NCBI RefSeq assembly: GCF_000001735.4
Contig: NC_003074.8
Span: forward strand, 4,526,101 to 4,590,100
From: Arabidopsis thaliana
Lineage: Eukaryota; Streptophyta; Magnoliopsida; Brassicales; Brassicaceae
DNA length: 64,000 nt
Direction of reading: 5' to 3'
The translations under genes were made by a program, and so were the position numbers. How positions within the stretch are numbered: position 1 is the first letter of the stretch; each line of letters begins with the position of its first letter. Below the pieces are notes generated by a model that made no database searches, was not told the origin of the DNA, and saw only the letters and a list, made by a program, of their open reading frames with translations. Positions 32,640 to 42,600 of this stretch are shown here, piece after piece.

Positions 32640-33809
32640 CTGTATGTAACATAATTTATGTTACTCATGAACACAAGTTTTTGTTACTGATTTGAGATAA
32701 ACGAACTAGTGTTGTGTGATGTGAGCTTTGCATACAACAACTTAGTTTTGGTTTGCATCTCTATTAGTTTTAGTTTTCTTGTTTTAAAAGCTATTTGCTG
32801 ATGGGAATTTATTGATCTTGTGTGTTAGACTGTGGATAAACAGAAACGAAAGCTGGAAGAATCCGACAAGGCACTCGAACAAAGAAGGTGACATCTTGTT
32901 CCTAAGTTTGTTTCTTCAATGTTCTCATGGAATTTGATCTCCTTATAGGAACATCTACGTTAGTCAGTGTTACATTTTTCTTCTTGAGTTACACATATAG
33001 TGTTACATCAACCTTAGTCAGTGTTTCGAGTTTATTCTTATATATCATGAGCTATTGATGCATCTAGAAACGATACCAAAATGTTGCATTTGTTTACCAA
33101 CTTGTGTTGTTCTTGGGTTTTCTGGTTTCAGACTCTTGTACGATATGAAGATTGTCTCACATCATAAGTCAAAGGAAGCCAGAAGAAGGAAAGAATTAAC
33201 AATGGTAGTAGTTTTTGGTCAGTTTCCATATCTCCACCAATTCCAGAGCTGAAAGTCCACATATGTCTTCCCCAAAACCTATGGAAGGTTCCGTGTACGA
33301 GAAAATCATTGTGAATCCCTCATATCTTCTAGTTTGTTTTGGAATTTAGGCTGTAAGTGGAATCTCAATCCTAAACAAATAAATTTTGTTAAACTTCTAG
33401 TTATTGCTTTTGAATCTCAGAAAAGAATTGGTTGCACATGAAGAACAAAAAGCAGGTTTAAAAACTGGTAACGCAAGCTCATCTAACCATATACTTTTTT
33501 ATCTGTTCACATCCATACACATAATATTCATAAGCTATACATAGCCAATTATTAGTAAAATTCCAGTCGTCCATTCTATTTTTCACCATTAGTAAAGACG
33601 AGACCATATTCACTTTCTATCACTTTCTAAATATAGGACACTAGCCCATGACTTGAATTGGTCAAAATCTCTTTCTCTCTCTCTTGGTCTCATTTTCTCT
33701 GTCTTATATCAGCTTGTCTCTCCTCCCTCATTTCTCTCCATTCCCCTGCATTTCCTTCCCACCAGGAGAAAACTAAGGAACCGAACTCGCCAAACCCGTC
33801 AAACAAGAA
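32640..33809. other. Spacer with exon-like blocks, and LBD22 promoter
   Basis: No recognised gene in 1.2 kb. Two exon-like blocks (32829-32888 and 33132-33252, described separately) lie in the left half. The right half is the promoter and CT-rich leader of LBD22 (CTCTTTCTCTCTCTC at about 33668-33683, many pyrimidine runs up to 33760). Confidence 0.4.
32829..33252 (+). other. Two exon-like blocks of an unrecognised small gene or gene relic
   Basis: Block 1 (about 32829-32888) follows a TTAG acceptor, reads TVDKQKRKLEESDKALEQ and ends at an AAG|GTGAC donor. Block 2 starts after TTTCAG at 33131 and reads LLYDMKIVSHHKSKEARRRK in a frame that joins block 1 in phase, then stays open to a stop at 33250. 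The predicted peptide is charged and coiled-coil-like. I recognise no family. A first exon is not obvious. A short ATG frame near 32391 (MSEKLTVNALVPLL) with a GTATCG donor is one possibility. This may be a small unannotated gene, a transcribed non-coding RNA or a decayed fragment. Confidence 0.3.
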
Positions 33810-34616
33810 ATGCCCTCAGGCAAACCTTCTTCTGTCTTCCCTTTACATCCCAAACCTACACCATTAAAACCTTCTAGCAGCACCAGCAGCAGCAACAACA
33901 ACAGCACAAACCAAGCCTGCGCCGCCTGCAAATACCAACGCAGGAAATGCGCTCCCGATTGTCTTCTTGCTCCTTATTTCCCTCACGACCGTCACCGCCA
34001 ATTCCTTAACGCGCATAAGCTCTTTGGAGTCAGCAACATCACCAAGATCATTAAATCCCTTACCCCTCCAGAGAAAGACGCAGCTATGCATACAATCATG
34101 TTTCAGTCCGATGCTCGTGCCAATGATCCCGTTGATGGATGCTATGGCATCATAAAAAAGCTTCAATACCAGATCGAATACACAAGAAACGAATTGGAGA
34201 TTGTTCTTCAGCAATTGGCTATGTTCCGTGACCGTGCTCATCAACATCATCATCAAGAACCGCATATCCAGATGCAAGAACAAGAGGATCTCTCGAGTTT
34301 TTCGAGTTCTTGTGATCTAAACAACAACAATTCGATTCCTTACAATTACCCTCTGAATCACATTCAAGAACCAAATCAACAACAATATTGTTCTTCCGGT
34401 AATAACTTCAGTGGGTTACAAGAAGACATGTGGTGTCTTCAACTTCAAGATTCATCAACGATAGTGAATATGAAGGCTGGTTTCATTGATGAATGTGAAG
34501 ACGTAAAGCCTGTAGAAGAGGTTTCTAGCGAACGACACGAGTTTGAGCCTCATGAAGCTTTCGTTGAACAACGGAAACTCGACTTGCCTTCCGCACAATA
34601 CATCATTTCTTCTTAG
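33810..34616 (+). CDS. LBD22: LOB-domain transcription factor, LBD22
   Basis: An intronless gene of 268 residues. After a Ser/Asn/Pro-rich leader, the LOB domain begins at about residue 35. The zinc-binding-like C block ACAACKYQRRKCAPDC has the CX2CX6CX3C spacing. LAPYFP and the GAS-type region (FLNAHKLFGVSNITKII) follow, then a leucine-zipper-like helix (YGIIKKLQYQIEYTRNELE). The C-terminal half is Gln/Asn/His-rich and ends acidic. LBD proteins are plant-specific nuclear regulators of lateral organ and boundary development. Position between SCL29 and U6-26 and the sequence type suggest At3g13850 (LBD22). The ATG chosen is the first in frame with the domain. The stop lies 387 bp before the U6 transcript, so the two genes are tightly packed. 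Confidence 0.93.
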   Translation: MPSGKPSSVFPLHPKPTPLKPSSSTSSSNNNSTNQACAACKYQRRKCAPDCLLAPYFPHDRHRQFLNAHKLFGVSNITKIIKSLTPPEKDAAMHTIMFQSDARANDPVDGCYGIIKKLQYQIEYTRNELEIVLQQLAMFRDRAHQHHHQEPHIQMQEQEDLSSFSSSCDLNNNNSIPYNYPLNHIQEPNQQQYCSSGNNFSGLQEDMWCLQLQDSSTIVNMKAGFIDECEDVKPVEEVSSERHEFEPHEAFVEQRKLDLPSAQYIISS

Positions 34617-34937
34617 CTTTTTTTCTTCTTCTTCGTTCATACAGTTTTTTTTTGTTTATCAGCTTACATTTTCTTGAACCGTAGCTTTCGTTTTCTTCTT
34701 TTTAACTTTCCATTCGGAGTTTTTGTATCTTGTTTCATAGTTTGTCCCAGGATTAGAATGATTAGGCATCGAACCTTCAAGAATTTGATTGAATAAAACA
34801 TCTTCATTCTTAAGATATGAAGATAATCTTCAAAAGGCCCCTGGGAATCTGAAAGAAGAGAAGCAGGCCCATTTATATGGGAAAGAACAATAGTATTTCT
34901 TATATAGGCCCATTTAAGTTGAAAACAATCTTCAAAA
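34617..34937. other. LBD22 3' flank / distal U6-26 promoter
   Basis: About 320 bases serving both as 3'UTR of LBD22 and as distal U6 promoter. It has T-rich runs after the stop codon and two GGCCCATTTA motifs (34865-34874 and 34907-34916), which resemble plant site II/TCP elements. Confidence 0.5.
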
Positions 34938-34980
34938 GTCCCACATCGCTTAGATAAGAAAACGAAGCTGAGTTTATATA
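34938..34980 (+). promoter_or_regulatory. U6 Pol III promoter: USE and TATA box
   Basis: The upstream sequence element GTCCCACATCG (34938-34948) matches the plant snRNA consensus RTCCCACATCG. A TATA box TTTATATA lies at 34973-34980. There are 24 bases between the elements and 23 from TATA to the transcript start. The short USE-TATA spacing is the known plant signature for RNA polymerase III rather than II. This promoter is the one widely known as U6-26. Confidence 0.95.
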
Positions 34981-35003
34981 CAGCTAGAGTCGAAGTAGTG
35001 ATT

Positions 35004-35023
35004 GTCCCTTAGGGGACATCCGA

Positions 35024-35055
<32 letters not shown>

Positions 35056-35105
35056 GGCCCCTGCGCAAGGATGACACGCATAAATCGAGAAATGGTCCAA
35101 ATTTT
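35004..35105 (+). ncRNA. U6-26: U6 spliceosomal snRNA (U6-26)
   Basis: The sequence begins with the 5' stem-loop GTCCCTTAGGGGAC and continues through the ACAGAGA box (GATACAGAGAAGATTAGC) and the U6/U4 pairing region to AAATGGTCCAAATTTT. This is the catalytic RNA of the spliceosome. The ACAGAGA box pairs with 5' splice sites, and AGC with the U2 stem. The 5' loop has A where, from memory, other Arabidopsis copies have C (CTTCGG). Upstream are perfect USE and TATA elements, and downstream a T8 terminator. By locus order this is At3g13855. Confidence 0.97.
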
Positions 35106-35109
35106 TTTT
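35102..35109 (+). terminator. Pol III oligo-T terminator of U6
   Basis: A run of eight T residues directly after GGTCCAAA. It matches the termination signal of RNA polymerase III and supplies the U tail of U6. Confidence 0.93.
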
Positions 35110-35603
35110 GCAAAATTTTCCAGATCGATTTCTTCTTCCTCTGTTCTTCGGCGTTCAATTTCTGGGGTTTTCTCTTCGTTTTCTGTAACTGAAACCTAAA
35201 ATTTGACCTAAAAAAAATCTCAAATAATATGATTCAGTGGTTTTGTACTTTTCAGTTAGTTGAGTTTTGCAGTTCCGATGAGATAAACCAATAACTTTGC
35301 TTAGATCTAATTCATTCCGTTACACCTCTGATGGAGATGGAAGGTTCTTAATAATGATGCCATTTTTTGGGTAATAATTTTGAATTAGAATCAAGGGTAT
35401 AAGATTCATAATTAACATCACTTAAGCAAAGTTCGTAATATACGACCACAGGATATAATTTTTGAATTCAACAAAATTCATTAAAAATTCACTGTAACAA
35501 TATATATAGAACCAGACAACCAAATTTAAATCGAGAAAAGTTTCTAACTTTAGTAGAGAAAAATAAAAATTTGAATGTTTCTTTTTTTGTAGAGGTCACA
35601 AGA
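35110..35603. other. Spacer between U6-26 and HSP60-3A
   Basis: Nearly 500 bases, AT-rich. It contains the 3'UTR of the minus-strand chaperonin at its right side. No other feature is seen. Confidence 0.4.
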
Positions 35604-38600
35604 TCACATGCCCATGCTGGCCATATCAGGGACATGGTTTGGAGTGTTCTCGTCTGCCTTCACAAGCACTGAGGCCTCTGTTGTTGTCAAAAGCAAAGAA
35701 ACGCTGCATTTTGTACACACACACACATGATAAGGAGTTAGTTTATTATTCCACAGAAGCAACCAAAGGTTTTGAGTTTGTTAGGACACTCTTTACCTAG
35801 CAGCATCGGTTAAGGCGGTTCTGATCACCTTGACTGGGTCTATGATTCCAGCTTTCACCATATCCACATATTTACCTATGGCAACACGAAACAAAAACGG
35901 CAGACACTTTCAGAGATCGATGAGATTTGCGATTGATAATGTTCTCAAAGACACTAAGTTTCTAACCTTTGGCTGCATCGAAACCAAAATTGCAATCGTC
36001 TTGCTCTAATAACTTGCCAACCACTAAAGAACCATCGTAACCGGCATTTGCAGCTATTGTAAATGCAGGAGCCTACACAAGATTCACAACATCATGTCAG
36101 GTTTTACAGTTTGGGACATGGACGGAAATCTTTCATCAAGAGGAAGTTAGAGATTATTAACCTTGAGAGCATTCTGAACAATCTGAACACCTCTTCTTTG
36201 ATCCTCGTTTTCAGTTTGAAGGTTGTCTAAAGCCTTTGTCGCATATAATAGAGCCACACCACCACCTATTTGAAATTTCCTCCGTTAAAGGCACATCATG
36301 TGAGCTATATCAGAGTAAATAGAGAGAAGATGCGAATAATTTCTATTACCCGGTATGATGCCTTCTTCTACAGCTGCTCTTGTGGCGTTTAAAGCATCAG
36401 TGACTCTGTCTTTTCTCTCTCCAACTTCAGATTCACTTGCCCCTCCCACCTATATAGGAACAAGGCACATATCAGCTACTTTTCGTATGCAAGAGTTTAG
36501 AAAGACCGATTGATGGGTGATTGACTAACCTTGAAGACTGCAACACCACCTGATAGCTTTGAGAGTCTTTCTTGCGTTTTCTCTTGATCAAAAGTGGATG
36601 TACTCTTTTCATTGGCTGATCTTAACTGTAGAGCATGAGAGTAAAAAGGATTGCTTCTACTGTATAAAGAATATTCTAGTGAGCAAGATTCATGTCAGAG
36701 ATATTGTAAGAAAATAATCATATACCTCTTCACATCTTTCTTCAATTAGCTTTTTATCACCACCACCATGTAGGATAATAGTGTCATCACGGGTAACGGT
36801 AACCTAGTTTAAAGAATTTGTGTTAGATTTGAATCACACAAAAGCAAAAACAGAAACCAGTTATGATTTCTCCTGTTACCTTCTTCGCAGTTCCAAGCAA
36901 TTCAGGGCGAATTTTTTCTAGAGATAGCCCACGCTCCTCAGAGATAACCTGTGCATAAACAAGTGAGTTAGAAAATGAAAACGTGACACAAACATAACTA
37001 TTATGTTGTTTCTGAGAAATTTCTACCTCTGCACCAGTAAGAACTGCAAGATCATCCAAGCTTGCTTTCCTGTTGTCACCAAACCCCGGAGCCTTGATAG
37101 CACATACCTTAAGCCCACCATGATGCTTATTGAGAATAAGCATAGCTAATGCATCACTCTCAACATCTTCTGCTACAATAAGAAGTGGTCTACTACTCTG
37201 CACAACCGCAAACAATAAGAGAAAGAAGTGAGTAGTTTTCTTGTAGCCAACTATAGAAACCGCCAAACCGGACTTCAGAACATAGTATTCTAGATAATCA
37301 AGGGAATGCTTTACTTTCACAGCCGCTTCTAAAACTTTCAACAAAGAGTTAATGTCTGAAATCTTCTTCTCATGAATGAGGATGATGGGATTTTCAAGCT
37401 CCTGAAAAACAAGCACAGGTAGTTCAATACCCTTTCTTTCCTTTTCACACAATACTAAACACGATAGATTTCACTCACGCATTTCTGGGTCTTCTCATCC
37501 GTGATAAAATAAGGAGAAATGTAACCTCTGGCTAGCTTCATTCCTTCCACTACTTCCAGCTCGTTATCTAAAGTGTTACCATCCTGGGTATTTGAAGAAT
37601 AACACAGCGATCAGACAACCATCAAGTGATCTATTATAAGGCATGAAAAGAAAAGTAAGCTTACAGCAACAGTGATAACCCCTTCCTTTCCAACTTTCTC
37701 CATGGCTCTTGCAATTAGTTCCCCTATTTCACGCTCCCCATTTGCAGATATAGTGGCAACCTATCAAAGGAACATATGCAGTAGCAGTAATAGATCAACC
37801 TTTGGTATAGCATTCACAATTCCTGACTTATGAATATGTTTCTAAATTCACCTGTGTGATCTCTTCTGGGGTGCTAATCATAACAGCTCTGCTTTTCAAA
37901 TCAGAGACAACTGCAGCAATTGCCATATTAATTCCAACACGCAAATCCATCACATTTACACCTGCAGCCACCGACTTGCAGCCTTCGATGAGTATCGCCT
38001 GAGTCAAAACAGTGGCACAAGTGGTACCTATATAACGAAAGGAAGGCAAGCAGAAATTAAGACTTTACTATTATCTCTTCACCGTATGTTTTCAATAAAA
38101 ACTTATCCATGATTATGAACTCAAAAGAGAAAATATTACCATCTCCAGCAACCTTGTTAGTGGCACTTGCAACCTGTTTGACGAGTTCGGCACCAATGTT
38201 CTTAGCTTTAGCTTGAAATGATATGCTTTTTGCCACGGTGACACCATCCTTTGTGATCTTTGGTCCGCCATAACTGCTCTCAATTATCACATTTCTTCCC
38301 TACACCACAGAATTAAAAAAAAAAGATATTGAATTTGAAGACTGTTTCAAAAACAATCCACTCTACATTGATCTAAACCTTGTGAGAACGAAATATATAT
38401 ACCTTTGGTCCCATAGTGACTTTCACAGCTTCTGCAACCTCGGATACACCCTGCAACATAGCTGCCCGAGCTCCGATCCCGAAACTGATATCCTTGGCCG
38501 CATAGTTTCTGCTACTTATAATCCGCCCAGAAACCTTCATGGTAAGAGAGAACACCAAAAGAAAATCAAAATCGGAATTAATTAGTTTGATACAGGGTAC

Positions 38601-39033
38601 GGCCAATTCAAGCTAATCATTCCGGAACTAGAAGATCTTCTATTGCATCTGAAACCAATAAAAGCAGAGCAATTTTGCAAATTAAGTAGCTTAAGGTGGA
38701 GATTTTGATGTAAACCCTATTTTTTTCATTGCATAAACTATCAGGACTAGTAATTTGACACATTTCTAGCAATTTCTCTGTTACCAACAAGAATGCCCAT
38801 AAACGAAATGCAATCAAACTCGCAAAAAGACAGAGAGAGTTCACGAAACTCACCAGTTTCCTGGAAGTAGACGAGCTGCAAGACAATCAAACCCAGAAAG
38901 AGGAAGAAGAAAATTAAGCTCTGCTCATCAAAAAATATTGATCGAGAAAAATACAAGTTTTGAATAAGTTCGTTGAATGAAAGAACGAAACGTACCCAAT
39001 TGAAGAAGATAACTTTGATAGCACTCGATACAT
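35604..39033 (-). CDS. HSP60-3A: Mitochondrial chaperonin CPN60-like, HSP60-3A
   Basis: A group I chaperonin that folds imported proteins in the mitochondrial matrix with a CPN10 lid. Seventeen exons: 39033-38996, 38875-38854, 38534-38403, 38299-38140, 38027-37852, 37760-37665, 37583-37479, 37401-37315, 37197-37027, 36948-36880, 36803-36726, 36625-36530, 36449-36350, 36265-36162, 36072-35967, 35875-35797 and 35703-35604, giving 572 residues. A Ser/Arg-rich presequence ([13 protein letters not shown] to [10 protein letters not shown]) precedes the domain. Equatorial ATP motifs are visible: [20 protein letters not shown] and [11 protein letters not shown], with the catalytic Asp. Later come [11 protein letters not shown], the signature [18 protein letters not shown], and a Gly/Met-containing end (DMASMGM). 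Exon 2 is only 22 bases. Locus order and length fit At3g13860. Confidence 0.95.
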
Positions 39034-39661
39034 TTCCGCTTGCAAAGAACTAGAGAAGGAGACGCTTCAAGGGTTTAGGGTTTTTCTGGGGTTTCTTAAT
39101 CAAGGAATTAAGTTCCAACCTCCAAAGAGTGAAACTTTTTTCTTTTAGAAAAGCTAATAGTCTGGAACTTTCTTTGTGCTCTGTTTCTGCATCTCCCATA
39201 ATTAGGTTTACAGTTTCATCCGTTATCTTAGGCCCATTATGAATTTTCCAATGGCCCAAAAACTCTATGCTAACATGATTACACTATAAACTTGCAATGA
39301 GAACCTGAAATTCTCTTCAATCAACAAAAACCAAACTGAATTTCACTTAATCAAAAACCGGTTTTTCTTCAAGTAACATTCTTTTTATCAGATACAATAA
39401 CCACATCACTACAGAACTCGCAAACAAATCATGAGTTTTTTTGTTTTTGTCTGCATCAGAATCTTAGTCTAGGAACATACAAGATCACTTTGACACCTGC
39501 AAGAGGGAACCAATGCCATCGGAGACATAAAACATATGGCTCTCGGTGAATCTCTCTGATCAACACCAAAACTGAGAGCTACCTTTTTGAAAGGGTAACG
39601 AATTTTAAGTTTCTAGCTTCGTGGGCTAGCACAACAGCTTAAGCTTGTATACTTCTTTGTT
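39034..39661. promoter_or_regulatory. HSP60-3A promoter / RHD3 3' flank
   Basis: About 630 bases between two genes on the minus strand. It holds the chaperonin leader and promoter on the left and the RHD3 3'UTR on the right. Motifs of the GGCCCA type occur around 39230-39257 (AGGCCCATTA and GGCCCAAAA). No separate gene is seen. Confidence 0.45.
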
Positions 39662-42600
39662 CTATGCACTTGTATCAATGGGTACGTTTTTTGCTGGAGA
39701 TGAACCAGAGCTACTGCTGCTGCTGCTTTCTCCATTGGTTGTAACCTCGGATTGAGCTGTAGAGTTCATTGATTGGTTGCTATTTGTGGGTGGTGCTTGT
39801 CCTTCTTCCGCAAGCTTTTTGAGGAGGTTCATGACCGTTGGAATGAATTTGGTTGACAAAGAGAGAAGTCCAGGTAGCTGTTGTTGATCATAGATGAAAC
39901 ATTGGCATTTCGGTGAGATTATAATTGAGATCAAATGAAGAACAGGGGCAAAAGTAAAAATATGGATGTTGGATATCGTGCTCATACCACGCCGTTTTGG
40001 AATTCTCCTGAAATATTTAATTGCACCCACAAGGCTTTGGATACAAGGTATCCGACAAATAGAACTAAGAGCCATAGAGGATTTCTGCCATGAGAGATGC
40101 AGGCACGAAGAGCCAAAGTGAGTACGGAATCTTGATTGTATGAAAAAGCCGCCGAGTCAATTCAAAAGAATGGACAAGGAGGGTACCTTAAGAGAGTCAT
40201 AAATTCATTAAATCCAAGAACAACCAGGGCAAGGATTGCCCATGGAGGTGGCAGCCAGTTGTTATTCCGTCGGTTAGCTTCCTGAAATCCAAGGAGACTT
40301 TATTCAGATTGAAACCTCAATTATTTTTCCGGGTGTTAGCTGATTAAAGAACAGATGAGAAAGGAGACAAGAAGCTAGAAACGACATGACCAAAAAAAGA
40401 TATTCAAAAACGTTTTGTAGCATTGCCAAATTTTAACATCAGCTCATGTGAATGAGCAAACGGAAGATATGCTTGAAAGTGTGGATTGCAAAGATTACCT
40501 GTGCAGAAATGGCCTGTGTAACGGTATATTCTGTCTCGTTCTTAAATTGCCTCCACAGTGATTTACACTGCACAGGTGTGATCAACGTCTTTTCTGGTGC
40601 AACCTGATAATAACAAGGTAACAGTAAGGATCTTTTATATCTCAAAGGTGTGAGTACTAAATATGAGACCTTTTGTGTTTTCATTATATACAGTGAGTAA
40701 GGTTTTAGTCACCTTCTCCCAAGTGCTTGAGGCAAGTGAATCAATTGTGCTGATGCTCTTGCTAGTAGCATTGTTGCCCGTAGAATTAAACAGAGCTAGC
40801 GTCAATGTCTTCTCAATATTGTCGAGTTCATCATCCAAGCGTATAACAGCCATAACAGACAGCAGCTTCAAGGACTGAAAAAGAGAACAAGGGTCATATC
40901 AAAATCTCGAGAAATTTGCGATTGATTCAAAGAATAGGTGCTGAGATATTGCTATATCAGGTAGGTCTCATACCGCAGAACGAGCCATTTTTGTAATTGC
41001 TCTGATGTCCTCCTTTCCAGTCCAAACACGTGGCATTGAATCAGAATCATGGCTGAAGATTGTAGCAAATCTGGATAGAAGTTTGTTTAATCAGAAAGCT
41101 CTGTAAGAGATGGAAGTTATCGGACAAGGAAATGATGAAAGACAAGTAAAATGGTGACACCTATCCTTCATGCGCATCATCGCTCTTCCAGCCTCTTCCT
41201 TTGCCTTGGTTTCAACAATACCTCGTGCATAGTTCTCGAGATCAGCAAGCATTTTACTCCGTGTTTCTTCGTCCATTTCGAAACCAGATAATGCGTTGGA
41301 GAGACCATAGACAGCCAATTCTCCTTCCCGTCTAAGTAGCTTTCTTATTGCTGGCCATGTTTCATCATTAGCCCCATCCAGAAGAGCTTCCACCGGTCCA
41401 GATAAGGCTACATTTAGTTTTGACTGCAATGAAAATTATCTATTAGAAATGTCCAGATATGAGTTTACACCTGTTTGATGGTAGATAATTCAGACCAATA
41501 TGTATGGCTTTCAGCTGCTTGAGAATTCTATTTTACCTCATACAGAGTAGTCAGTTCAGCCAACTTTGCAGTACGGACAGAAGAGATATGAGCTTCAATA
41601 TCACGCTCAAGCTTTTCCCGAGTTTTAGATGTATCCCATTTTGCTTGTTCAATAACAGCCTCTGCAACATAACATTTCCTTTGAGATTCCCATTGAGTTC
41701 AGATATCGCTTTCAACATGCTATCTATATCAGAATATTTTCAGCAGTAATAGTAACAATACATGATACCTTCACATCCTTTATCAAACTTAGATATGCAT
41801 GACTGAGCGCAGGATTTCGCAGATGATGAAAACCCTTCTCCAGCATCCAAGGCCTTCTCAAAAGCATTCTTGAAGTTTTCAAGTGCTCCAGCCCTCAAAT
41901 GTCCAAGCACGTCTTGGAAAGTTGGTTGAACAAGCTGGATAGACAATAAGAAAATGAGTGCCTAATAGTAGGTATCTGGTTTTTTACAACGTTGGAAGTC
42001 TCTGAATGTTTCCAGGCAACGCATGATTGCAACAAAAACAAAGTATAACAGTCACAAGTTGAGTATATGCATTACTTGCAATAACTTTTCTTGCAGCTGT
42101 TGCCTCTTGGATGATCTAACACTTTCTTCAAAGTATGTCGCTTCTGTGTCATACCTATTGTAATCATCAGAAACACGTGAAAAAAACTCCTACCCTCCTA
42201 GAATCAATATATGCATAAAAACCAATAGTTCAATAAAGCCAGCACACAGGTAAATCCTGTGCAGAAAAATTCAGCACGATATGCTTACTCTGATAAGCTT
42301 GCTTGGAGAATTGAGCTCAGCTTTCTTCCAAATCCGGAAACAGGACCAGACTGTACAGCCTCTTCCAACTCGCGCCAATTCTATACAATAATTTAGACAT
42401 GAATATTAACGAAAGGGCCATTGAAAAGGCTAAACCATGAAGCACAGAAGCAGTATTAAGGAAATTCACCTCATTCGCGATAAAACTAGAGAATTTTTCA
42501 TTGGCAATTTCCTCACATCGCACAGTTGCTACCATGACCTGCATATATGGAGCGCATAAATAACAAGACCAGAACGAATGATGATGTACGAGTGACAGGA

